Shown here piece after piece: positions 1 through 6,261 of a stretch of 6,287 bases of DNA. This stretch comes from UBA1205 sp045598105 (GTDB taxonomy: Bacteria; Bacteroidota; Bacteroidia; Bacteroidales; WCHB1-69): NCBI GenBank assembly GCA_045598105.1, contig JAZLLK010000014.1, forward strand, positions 1 to 6,287, in the 5' to 3' direction. The translations under genes and the position numbers were made by a program. The number at the start of each line of letters is the position of its first letter. Position 1 is the first letter of the stretch. The notes beneath the pieces are model-generated. The model saw only the letters and a list, made by a program, of their open reading frames with translations, did no database searches and was not told the DNA's origin.

Positions 1-324
1 GTAGGCATAGTAAGTGGAAGTATTGGGACCGTGCACGGCGGTAATATTCCCGTAGGTATCGTATTCCATGCGGGTGCTCAGACAGTGCGTGCTGTCAAAG
101 TAGTCGTGTATGGCGGTAATATGTCCCATTGCGTCCAAGTCTGTGGTGCGGCGGCGCAGCAAAGTGTTTGCCTCGTCCCGCACTTCCACATTGCTTACCT
201 TATTAACGCAATAATTATTATTATATTGTGCATGATAGGAAATATTTGCCGTAATTTTTGCCTGGTCGGTGGAGCTTTCGCTCTGGCGGACAAGGTTGCC
301 GTAGGTGTTTTCGTATTCAAAGGT
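1..324 (-). other. Start of the YD/RHS repeat shell (residues about 1980-2087), cut at window edge
   Basis: Repeats of the YD type begin here: YENTYGNLVRQSES (1983-1996), TTDLDAMGHITAIHDYFD (2039-2056) and EYDTYGNITAVHGPN (2066-2080). The consensus of RHS repeats is Y-D-x-x-G-N/R-hydrophobic-x-x. The region between (1997-2038) is less regular. At least three units can be recognised before the sequence leaves the window. RHS shells usually need many more repeats and end in a conserved core followed by a variable effector, so several hundred to a thousand further residues are expected beyond base 1. Confidence 0.82.
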
Positions 325-3300
325 CTGTGTGCGGGTAATGGGGGCATAGTTCAACCCTTCAAAATAGCAGGTGCGGGTGGAGTTCAGTTTCGGGAACACC
401 CTTGCGGCTCCGCCAACGGTGCCCAAGGTGTCCAAGCTGATGTGGTTAGTAGTCTGCACATAACGGCGGTGCAGGCTGTCGTAGAGTACTTCCGCCAGCA
501 TTTGACCGGCAAGGTGTATATTATTGTTGGCAAAATAGCGTTCCGTGGTGCGGAGGGTGTCGCCGTTAGTGTTAATTTCAAAGGTGCTGACCTTGGCAAA
601 GCCCGAAAAACGGCGTTCGGCATGGTCGTAATAGCCGTATTGGTAGCCGTAGCGGGTGGTCAGGGTGTCGGCACCGTCGCCGGGCAGGCCGTCACACAAC
701 CTTACTTCCGTCATCACCTGCCGGCGGGGATGATAGACATTGGCTTCCGTCATGGCATAATCCATGGTAATGCTGCCACCCAAGGGGTTGGTGACGGTTT
801 TTAATAATCCCGTCCGCCCGAGGCGGGCATAACGGACATGAAGACCGTTATTGTCAGCCGTTAGGAAATCGCTGATGCCGTCACCATTGAAATCAGATAT
901 TTGCACATTATCACATGAAGAGGTATAAGACCCTGACATATTACCGCTGCCACTGAGTTTTATCAGTCCCATCCAAGTATATCCGAAAGTGCCGTATATA
1001 TTCATATTGACGGAGTTGGATACACCCCACGACTGGCAGGGAACTTGCGTCCATACGTGTTTTTCACTATCAAAAGATGAACCTGTATTGAGTTGACAGA
1101 TAATTTTTCCGTTATAATTTTTATGTACCAAATCGGGCAGACCGTCCCCGTTGATGTCGGCGAGCGTGACAACATGCTCATTTTCGGAACAGGAACGGCC
1201 TATTCCTCCGCCTATGGCGGCACTCCATGAACATGTTTTCGTTTCCTGCAAACTCCAGAAAGGCGGCAGACCCCATGCCGGCGGGGAGGAGTTGCGGCTA
1301 CTGTACACCCCTATGGAACTGATGCCCGGCCAATATTGGCTGTCCAAAAATCCATAACCGTTGTTAATACACACCATGCCTGTTGCATACACCATATCAG
1401 GCAAGCCGTCACCGTTAAGGTCGATAAGGGTATGTTCAACACTATCGGTACTTGAGGCATTACTGCCTGAAAAATTGGTAAGCGTATGGATGATTTTTCC
1501 CGAATTTTTCGGCAACTCCGATGTGCCTATGTTGACAGCGGTGAAATTCTCTCCGTACAATTCGTTGCGGGATTGATGGATAGTATTGGAAAATATTTTT
1601 TTAGAAATGGTATCCCATTGTAAACTCTTTGATTTACTATACCAAACACTATCCTCATGTACCAAATCAGGATATCCGTCACCGTTGAGATCCATTACAT
1701 CGTTGATGGTAACAGTAGTGCTATGGGCTATATTATTGCCCATAAACAGAGCTCCATAGGTAAAAGATGTATTGGTGCTTTTGCTCACTTTTGAGTATCT
1801 GCCGTATGGTATGCAAGACTGTGCTCCGTAAGCGTGCAAACCGGAAGCAGAATTGCTGCCCGAGGACGGATTTTCAGGAGAAACCATTCCTGACAATGTA
1901 CAATCGTTGAAAATACTGTCGTTATTGCGAATTTCAGAATGACAGGTATTGCGTATGCCGCCTAAACTGATGATATCGCCGGCTATGTAGCAGTTGGGGA
2001 ATATGCCTTCCATTCGCCTCGTTTCCCCATTGGGAAACATGGGAAAACATTGAAACCTGTCGCTCATATTTTGCATGTCGTCAATGGAAATATTGTGGAT
2101 GCCTGTATCACTTTGCGGAAAACGGCTGAGATAATTGTTTAGAACATTGTTGTCAAATCCGATAAAATAATTTTTAGCATTTGTTATTTTCCCGACTTCC
2201 ATTCTAATATCTTCAATATCAAATACATCAAAAGGCTTATTCAAAACTTCCTGCTTATATTGAAACTGTCCCCAACAATTGTACATATCTCCAAAAAGAT
2301 AATCGTTTTGATGATAATTGTAGGAATTAAACGAAATTTGCTGATTGTCAATCTCTACATTATAAATCTCAGAACTGTCGGTATAGCATTCCACCCATAT
2401 TTCGGGATAAGAAGCACCTAAATCGGCATTTATATGAACATAAAAAGTATCTCTCGGAACACCTAATGTTGTATCCGACGACCACAATATTCTGTTAGGA
2501 CTCATTAAATATATACGTATATTTTGAATTTGATTCCCGCATATACGCATGCTGTTGCTTGTCGGTGCTATTGATGAATTAGCAGCCACACTGTTTTGCA
2601 AACGCGAATAAGAATGGTAATATGGTACCGGATAATATTCAAACAAGGGAAGAGTATCGGCAAACATAACATTTACAGGACTTTCATCCGGTTGGTAACA
2701 AATGGATTCATAATATACACGGGGATGCCACTGATTGTAATACAAATGCCCGTTAATATCATCGGCAGATACTATAAAACTGATGATATCTCCGGAATGA
2801 ACCTGTAATGATAAATTGTTATTCCATACCTGATGATTGTTCAGTTGTTCCTCGTACTCTAAAGAATTGTTGTGCCATATTTGGCCTGTTATACTTTTGT
2901 TATTTGACAAATGTCCTATAGTGTCGTTCCATGCTATATTGAGCAAACCCGTGAAAGGACACATAAAACTTTTTTCGTTGCCTTGCAGCAATTGTGACCG
3001 GCTTGCCGGCTGTGAGCCGGGACCGAATGCCAAAACATTGGAATATAGATCAAAATATTTAATTTCCGCATCCCATTTCAACAAATGGCTTACCTGTTTG
3101 TTCCTCAAAGAACGTGCTCTGAAAAATATCCGATAACTGTTATATACAACAGGAAATAGTAGCGTATCACCGTCAAATTTGCTATTCGGATTTATTATCC
3201 GATGTCTTTCCTGTTCCGGTATAATATTGGTATCCAAAATATTACGACTCCCCCAATAGGCAGTATCCCCGGGTGTAAGTATATCATATGCCAATAATAT

Positions 3301-6261
3301 TGACTCTTCGGTATTGATATTGAACAGTTCTATACTTACTATAATGCTGTCTTCTTTGCTGATAACATCTTCAAGCGTATCTGTCAAAAGCACGGCAGGT
3401 GCATATATGCCTATGTAGCAGTCGGGTGTTCCGCCCTGCCATACTCTTACCACATCGTAATACGGATAATTGACAGTATCGTCAATGGTATAATGTTCTG
3501 TTTCTTCGGGTAAGCATATAGGTTCAAGGTTTATGGTGTCGCCTTCCTGTATTGTCGGCAAATCACAATTTGATGTATCTATATCTACAACAGGCGATTT
3601 CCATGCCTGCACAAGCGTTTTTGCCCTGTTGCCGTCCACTATGTCTAAAAAACCGTCCCCGTTGATATCCGATAAATAAGTGGAGGTAACACTCATGGAG
3701 TGGCTCCAATTGGCACCACCGTGCAAACCCGCCGTGACTGAAGGTCCATGATTAAAATCCTGTGTTTGGCTTTGCAGGAATGTGTTTATGCCCAATACTT
3801 GGTCTTGTCCGAAAGAAAAAGCATTTTGCAAACGGTAATATACTTTGTTCCCGTTGACAAACAGGATATCAGGAAGTCCGTCCCCGTTGATATCCGTCAA
3901 TGTTGACAATCCTTTGCCCCAACTTGTGCTGCCGTTCAACGAATAGGCAACAGCTAAATCTTTACCCATGAAATTGTACCCTATGCCAGCGTCGGCTCCG
4001 CCTCCCATGCCGGCACCCCATGTGCGATTGGAACCTATGGGTGATAATTTGGATTCCAATGCAGGAAAAAAACGACCTATACGATTATTAAAACTTAATG
4101 TATCAGATACATCGTTTAAAACGGAATTGCCAATAGATATTTGTTCTTCTGACAAAATACTGTCTGCTTGTAAAATATCATCATAATAACTAAACTCATG
4201 ATCCCACGATTCATTGGAACAGTCCGCATTCCATTGGCGTATTTTTTGCAACTGTGCCCGCCCGAACACATCGGCACCATAGCAAAAACTGTAACTACGT
4301 ACCATGGCGGTATCGTACATTATCACTATTCTGCGAAGCTTTTCCTTGCTGCTACGCAAAAATCCGCTCCTTGCATCGGTGCGGTAATCATAGGGATAGT
4401 CCTGCGTGCAGTCGCATTGGCTTAAGCAGGCATAAAAATCATCGGGCAGAGCCGGCCGCCTGCCATATATAGTGTCAACAAAGCTTTCATATGAGCCGGC
4501 ACACGGTGTGTTTACAATAGTGAGATTTATTATATTACCCTGTATATCTACATTTTGCACCACGTGCGGATAGTCGCCCTGATCCGTTATTTCGTAGGTG
4601 CAGGTGCCGTCAGGTGCCGATATTATTCTACAGCGAAAATGGCTGAGCTTATCACAATATCCGCTCATATCATGTTCGTTCAACTCTATTTCTTCATTGC
4701 ATGATATATTATTTATTGTAAACTCACACTCACCGTTTCTATCGGTTACGGCGGTGGTATTGCCACCCTGTAAAGTAAATGTAAACGGAACGCCGGCCAT
4801 ATTGTGGCCCGTAACGGCGTCCGTTTTATGTATTCTTATTATCATATCGGTGCACTCACAATTATCGTCTGCTTCGGCACCGGCACCCGATGTGCGTCTG
4901 CCGCGGCTTTTGACCGCCTGCCGGCTCCCTTTGTTGCAGTTATCTCCCGTAAAAAACACCTTATACCTGCCCTGCTCTCCCGTTATGCTGTTACCGGTAT
5001 ATACTATGCTCTCGGGCCACAACTGCTGCCCCAGGTAGTTATTGGCGGCATCGTATTGCTGCCGTATGGTATAAAAATAATATACGTTGTTGCCGTCAGC
5101 ATCTTCGGTACGGCACAATGGCCAATAGGCTATATTGCCGCGGGCGTCTTTTGGCAGTACGGAATCCTGTCTATGTTGCCCGTCATAGCTGCCATAGTAG
5201 TATCTGGTGCCGTTTTTATCACTTACCGTCCAGTAGTACTCATTTGGCCGGGTGCCGTGGCGAACTATGCTGTCAAAGGTGCTTTCCGTACGCCCGTAGA
5301 ACACTTTTACGGTATTGCTGCCGCTGTTTCTGGCTTCCCATGCGGCGAGATAATGCGGTGAAGGAAGCAATTCCTGTCCGTTCAGGGTATAGCTTTCCGT
5401 TTCGTATATGGTATCATAACGCGGCACGCCCCATTTGCTGTCTGCAGCTATAGCGGGCAGCTGCATATCCCAGCCCATGCCCGGCAGACCGTTGCCGCCT
5501 TCGCTACTGTAGGTGATATTTATGTTCGGTTGCATACCATTACGCCCCTGTGGTAAAGTGATGGGATAGTGCATTGTCGCCGTGCCGTCACTATTGGCCT
5601 GTGAGGCTTCCACGAGCGTAATGCCGCCTGCGGGATGTGCCGCCTCCATCTCCTGTAGCATTGTAGGTGTATAACTCGTCCCCTCCGGCAACTCCGGGTA
5701 GGTGATAACAGCGTTTACCATATCGGTAAAATGGGTGGTGCGGGAGCATACCTCCTGCAAGGCCTCATTTACGGAGTCTATAGGCAACGCCTCCCAATGG
5801 TGCTGTGATTCATTATAATAATAGGTGCGTATGTCTTTGGCGGTATAGCCTTTGGGTATTTTTAAGCTGTCATAGCCCATTCTTATGCTCACCGCCGTGG
5901 CAAACAGGGTGCCATGCGGCAAAAAACGATAGCCGCTGTGATGGGCAGTTACATTTATCATGCCCGCATCCATGGGCGGCATTGCGGCGTCCACGCCCGT
6001 AATGCTCAGGCGGGTATAACGGCTTATACTCCCCGCTTCTCCCTGCAATACAGCTCCATCTATGTATAGGGTAAAGGCCTTATGCGGCGTAACACCACAT
6101 TCGGCATACGCCTGCGGTACGGCATTACCTGCAGTGAAAACTGTATCCTGTACCGCCAACTCCGCTTGGCCGGCGGCAACATGCCCCATATAGCCGCATA
6201 TACAGTAACCTGCTATGCTTATAATTATCACCAGTGCCGTTATGCTTGCCTTTTTTATCAT
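1..6261 (-). CDS. Secreted SpvB / FG-GAP / TcdB-middle / RHS-repeat toxin-shell protein, C-terminus beyond window
   Basis: This single frame stays open for 2087 codons and fills the window. It encodes a giant exported protein related to the TcB subunit of insecticidal Tc toxins and to Salmonella SpvB (N-terminal part). Visible in order are a signal peptide, an SpvB domain with the signature GRNGMQPNINITY (240-251 region) and GNGLPGMGWDM (256-266), six D-x-N-G-D-G calcium-loop-like motifs, the TcdB middle motif YYDHAERRFSGFAKV (877-891 plus 1000), and YD repeats such as YDTYGNITAVHGP (2067-2079). In studied relatives these parts build a hollow RHS cage closed by a beta-propeller, with a toxic domain released from the C-terminal end. 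That end, and the stop codon, lie left of base 1, so the effector is unknown. The ATG at 6261 is chosen because a clear signal peptide follows it. The frame is also open upstream to the window edge, so an earlier start cannot be excluded. Family assignment is confident; substrate, target and export route are not known. Confidence 0.93.
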   Translation of the reverse strand, partial: MIKKASITALVIIISIAGYCICGYMGHVAAGQAELAVQDTVFTAGNAVPQAYAECGVTPHKAFTLYIDGAVLQGEAGSISRYTRLSITGVDAAMPPMDAGMINVTAHHSGYRFLPHGTLFATAVSIRMGYDSLKIPKGYTAKDIRTYYYNESQHHWEALPIDSVNEALQEVCSRTTHFTDMVNAVITYPELPEGTSYTPTMLQEMEAAHPAGGITLVEASQANSDGTATMHYPITLPQGRNGMQPNINITYSSEGGNGLPGMGWDMQLPAIAADSKWGVPRYDTIYETESYTLNGQELLPSPHYLAAWEARNSGSNTVKVFYGRTESTFDSIVRHGTRPNEYYWTVSDKNGTRYYYGSYDGQHRQDSVLPKDARGNIAYWPLCRTEDADGNNVYYFYTIRQQYDAANNYLGQQLWPESIVYTGNSITGEQGRYKVFFTGDNCNKGSRQAVKSRGRRTSGAGAEADDNCECTDMIIRIHKTDAVTGHNMAGVPFTFTLQGGNTTAVTDRNGECEFTINNISCNEEIELNEHDMSGYCDKLSHFRCRIISAPDGTCTYEITDQGDYPHVVQNVDIQGNIINLTIVNTPCAGSYESFVDTIYGRRPALPDDFYACLSQCDCTQDYPYDYRTDARSGFLRSSKEKLRRIVIMYDTAMVRSYSFCYGADVFGRAQLQKIRQWNADCSNESWDHEFSYYDDILQADSILSEEQISIGNSVLNDVSDTLSFNNRIGRFFPALESKLSPIGSNRTWGAGMGGGADAGIGYNFMGKDLAVAYSLNGSTSWGKGLSTLTDINGDGLPDILFVNGNKVYYRLQNAFSFGQDQVLGINTFLQSQTQDFNHGPSVTAGLHGGANWSHSMSVTSTYLSDINGDGFLDIVDGNRAKTLVQAWKSPVVDIDTSNCDLPTIQEGDTINLEPICLPEETEHYTIDDTVNYPYYDVVRVWQGGTPDCYIGIYAPAVLLTDTLEDVISKEDSIIVSIELFNINTEESILLAYDILTPGDTAYWGSRNILDTNIIPEQERHRIINPNSKFDGDTLLFPVVYNSYRIFFRARSLRNKQVSHLLKWDAEIKYFDLYSNVLAFGPGSQPASRSQLLQGNEKSFMCPFTGLLNIAWNDTIGHLSNNKSITGQIWHNNSLEYEEQLNNHQVWNNNLSLQVHSGDIISFIVSADDINGHLYYNQWHPRVYYESICYQPDESPVNVMFADTLPLFEYYPVPYYHSYSRLQNSVAANSSIAPTSNSMRICGNQIQNIRIYLMSPNRILWSSDTTLGVPRDTFYVHINADLGASYPEIWVECYTDSSEIYNVEIDNQQISFNSYNYHQNDYLFGDMYNCWGQFQYKQEVLNKPFDVFDIEDIRMEVGKITNAKNYFIGFDNNVLNNYLSRFPQSDTGIHNISIDDMQNMSDRFQCFPMFPNGETRRMEGIFPNCYIAGDIISLGGIRNTCHSEIRNNDSIFNDCTLSGMVSPENPSSGSNSASGLHAYGAQSCIPYGRYSKVSKSTNTSFTYGALFMGNNIAHSTTVTINDVMDLNGDGYPDLVHEDSVWYSKSKSLQWDTISKKIFSNTIHQSRNELYGENFTAVNIGTSELPKNSGKIIHTLTNFSGSNASSTDSVEHTLIDLNGDGLPDMVYATGMVCINNGYGFLDSQYWPGISSIGVYSSRNSSPPAWGLPPFWSLQETKTCSWSAAIGGGIGRSCSENEHVVTLADINGDGLPDLVHKNYNGKIICQLNTGSSFDSEKHVWTQVPCQSWGVSNSVNMNIYGTFGYTWMGLIKLSGSGNMSGSYTSSCDNVQISDFNGDGISDFLTADNNGLHVRYARLGRTGLLKTVTNPLGGSITMDYAMTEANVYHPRRQVMTEVRLCDGLPGDGADTLTTRYGYQYGYYDHAERRFSGFAKVSTFEINTNGDTLRTTERYFANNNIHLAGQMLAEVLYDSLHRRYVQTTNHISLDTLGTVGGAARVFPKLNSTRTCYFEGLNYAPITRTQTFEYENTYGNLVRQSESSTDQAKITANISYHAQYNNNYCVNKVSNVEVRDEANTLLRRRTTDLDAMGHITAIHDYFDSTHCLSTRMEYDTYGNITAVHGPNTSTYYAY
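337..819 (-). other. TcdB toxin middle (N-terminal part) domain, residues about 1815-1975
   Basis: The segment starts directly after the last FG-GAP blade with GRTGLLKTVTNPLGGSITMD (1815-1834), a family hallmark in which a leucine-rich strand is followed by a G-G-x-I-x-x-x-Y turn. It continues with a proline/arginine strand HPRRQVMTEVRL (1844-1855), YGYQYGYYDHAERRFSGFAKV (1871-1891) and TTERYFANNNIHLAGQ (1905-1920). The order 'Y-x-Y-x-x-x-x-Y-D-x-x-x-R-x-F-x-G-F' is the strongest signature of TcdB middle domains. In Tc toxins this part connects the propeller with the shell. Confidence 0.88.
868..1692 (-). other. FG-GAP/VCBS repeats, blades 3 to 6 (residues 1524-1798)
   Basis: Four motifs are evenly spaced: DLNGDGYPD 1524-1532 (bases 1666-1692), DLNGDGLPD 1614-1622 (1396-1422), DINGDGLPD 1702-1710 (1132-1158) and DFNGDGISD 1790-1798 (868-894). 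The steps are 90, 88 and 88 residues. Each is preceded by a Gly/Ser/Asn-rich region, for example AAIGGGIGRS (1681-1690), and followed by a hydrophobic strand (LVHEDSVWY, MVYATGMV, LVHKNYNGKI, FLTADNNGLHVRY). With the two upstream motifs this makes six, which would fit a six-bladed propeller; in Tc toxins such a propeller gates the shell and meets the TcA pore. The blade number is inferred from motif counting. Confidence 0.88.
2707..2787 (-). repeat. Tandem protein module, copy 2 closing segment (residues 1159-1185)
   Basis: This is the partner of the segment at bases 3052-3132, lying 115 residues later. It reads GDIISFIVSADD then ends in WHPRVYY. The pattern G-D-x-I-x-F followed by a W-x-P-x-I/V-x-Y strand recalls modules I associate with ligand-binding-like beta-sandwiches in Bacteroidota RHS proteins. 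No ligand can be named. Confidence 0.4.
3052..3132 (-). repeat. Tandem protein module, copy 1 closing segment (residues 1044-1070)
   Basis: This 27-residue segment aligns without gaps to residues 1159-1185 of the next module: both have I-x-F near the start, then W at position 20 and Y at position 26 (I1045, F1047, W1063 and Y1069 here; I1160, F1162, W1178 and Y1184 there). Only four identities are seen, so the duplication is a structural guess and not a DNA repeat. The shared spacing of 18 residues between the Ile and the Trp is the strongest part of the evidence. Confidence 0.4.
3643..4056 (-). other. FG-GAP/VCBS repeat pair, blades 1 and 2 (residues about 736-873)
   Basis: Two D-x-N-x-D-G-x-x-D motifs are present: DINGDGLPD at 790-798 (bases 3868-3894) and DINGDGFLD at 865-873 (bases 3643-3669), 75 residues apart. 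Each follows a glycine-rich stretch, such as GAGMGGGADAGIGYN (749-763) and AGLHGGANWSHS (844-855), and the first is followed by VNGNKVYYRLQN (802-813), the usual blade continuation. Such loops bind calcium in integrin-type FG-GAP blades and are found in the propeller of TcB proteins. The second motif has lost the proline before its final aspartate. Confidence 0.88.
4057..4395 (-). other. SpvB domain, second part (residues about 623-735)
   Basis: After the insert the sequence returns to the SpvB pattern: RTDARSGFLRSSKEKLRRIVI (627-647), then a strand MVRSYSFCYG (653-662), then LQKIRQWNADCSNESW (671-686). This corresponds to the familiar order of an L-x-x-I strand, a y-x-x-x-Y strand and an L-x-x-I strand at the end of SpvB domains. 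The tail (about 690-735, rich in Asp, Ser and Leu) links to the propeller and shows no motif I recognise. Confidence 0.8.
4396..4941 (-). other. Cysteine-rich insert within the SpvB domain (residues about 441-622)
   Basis: The SpvB pattern breaks after RYKVFFTGD and resumes around YRTDARSGFLRSSKEKLRRI (626-645), where relatives usually continue directly with an R-x-D and a strand ending in L-x-x-I. The interposed stretch of about 180 residues has twelve cysteines (442, 468, 470, 512, 521, 536, 544, 554, 587, 612, 616 and 618), against only five in residues 1-440. It opens with a basic, small-residue linker (KSRGRRTSGAGAEADD, 451-466) and contains an SpaA/Cna_B-like domain listed separately. 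Even cysteine number and a signal peptide suggest disulfides in an exported, oxidising setting; this is inference. Confidence 0.65.
4504..4851 (-). other. SpaA/Cna_B-like (prealbumin-like) domain, residues about 471-586
   Basis: The stretch follows the SpaA/Cna_B pattern found in Gram-positive pilins and adhesins: an opening strand with IHKTDAVTGHNMAGVPFTF (477-495), a turn VTDRNGECEF (505-514), a strand ending in E near IELNEHDMSGY (525-535), and a closing strand INLTIVNTP (578-586). In that family a lysine in the first strand and an asparagine in the last strand form an intramolecular isopeptide bond helped by a glutamate. Here the equivalents would be K479, N584 and E529. Codon positions confirm them: K479 at 4825-4827, E529 at 4675-4677 and N584 at 4510-4512. 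The assignment rests on pattern memory, not on a profile search. Confidence 0.6.
4942..5625 (-). other. SpvB domain, first part (residues about 213-440)
   Basis: This part shows the hallmark of the SpvB family (Salmonella SpvB N-terminus, TcaC/TcdB): a glycine/proline-rich opening with YPITLPQGRNGMQPN (232-246), then YSSEGGNGLPGMGWDM (251-266), then YTLNGQELLP (291-300). It continues with YYWTVSDKNGTRYYYGS (342-358) and RGNIAYWPLCRTEDADGNNV (374-393), matching the usual order of a strand about the dataset, its required syntax and a W-x-L pair. It ends at RYKVFFTGDN, after which a foreign-looking cysteine-rich insert interrupts the domain. In Tc toxins this domain forms the base of the shell. 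Confidence 0.9.
5626..6171 (-). other. Conserved N-terminal lead-in region (residues about 31-212)
   Basis: This stretch precedes the SpvB domain. It contains GYRFLPHGTLF (110-120), a tyrosine-rich YYYNESQHHWEALP (147-160) and the segment TTHFTDMVNAVI (175-186). From memory, the pattern of a gYR-LP-G-F segment, a tyrosine-rich strand ending in W-x-x-L, and a final THFTD-NaVI recurs before SpvB domains in Bacteroidota RHS proteins. The alternating hydrophobic pattern suggests beta-sandwich folding, possibly ZU5-like, but that fold is a guess. Its role is probably structural. No catalytic motif is visible. Confidence 0.6.
6172..6261 (-). other. Predicted Sec signal peptide (residues 1-30)
   Basis: The N-terminus begins MIKKASITALVIIISIAGYC, that is two lysines followed by a hydrophobic core rich in Ile, Val and Ala. 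This is the layout of a Sec signal peptide. A plausible signal peptidase I site is V-A-A before G31. Cysteines 20 and 22 lie in this stretch, but the residues before them (A-G-Y before C20) do not make a proper lipobox, so a lipoprotein is less likely. Export to the periplasm or beyond is inferred. A type IX secretion signal, if any, would be at the missing C-terminus. Confidence 0.8.

Larger units (their letters stand above)
1693..3642 (-). other. 650-residue segment between FG-GAP blades 2 and 3 (residues 874-1523)
   Basis: No FG-GAP motif occurs here, although blades on either side are 75 to 90 residues apart. Two tandem modules are visible. The first (about 931-1070) runs from YDVVRVWQGGTPDCYIGIYA to WDAEIKYF. 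The second (about 1090-1187) runs from LLQGNEKSFMCPFTG to WHPRVYYESI. Both look like beta-sandwiches, and relatives in Bacteroidota carry 'W-x-a-P-x-x-G' modules at this place, so the segment may be a normal part of the subfamily. Residues 1112-1149 are asparagine-rich (10 of about 38). Residues about 1190-1480 are unassigned apart from FPMFPNGETRRMEGIFPN (1406-1423), which resembles a conserved W/M-x-G motif of the family. Bases are AT-richer than in the flanks: one hand-counted 60-base line (2341-2400) is 37% G+C against 57% for 421-480. Confidence 0.6.

Noticed and set aside
384..623. A 79-codon minus-strand open frame.
   Set aside because: It overlaps the main gene in another frame, inside the TcdB middle domain, and carries no recognisable motif.
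31..804. A 257-codon open frame on the plus strand.
   Set aside because: It lies antisense to the TcdB middle and RHS region, whose minus-strand translation shows clear family motifs. The plus-strand translation is low in motif content and is Val/Gly/Ala-rich as expected of a shadow frame.
1132..3894. Recurring near-identical DNA around the D-x-N-G-D-G codons as a DNA repeat or recombination site.
   Set aside because: Similarity is limited to the short coding motif and follows from the shared amino acids; flanking bases differ among the six copies.
4066..4072. Run of seven A (plus strand) in the coding sequence, as a possible phase-variation tract.
   Set aside because: It encodes part of G-R-F-F-P in frame, and a run of seven is too short to support slippage-based switching. 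The frame is intact on both sides.
4598..5361. Two overlapping plus-strand open frames, 146 and 185 codons, with hydrophobic stretches that look like membrane segments.
   Set aside because: They are antisense to the SpvB domain and its SpaA-like insert. The apparent hydrophobicity comes from reading the complement of Asn, Tyr, Asp and Thr codons.
6251..6256. Six-base A run right after the start codon as a possible slippage site.
   Set aside because: It simply encodes the two lysines of the signal peptide, which is common, and there is no sign of a frame change.
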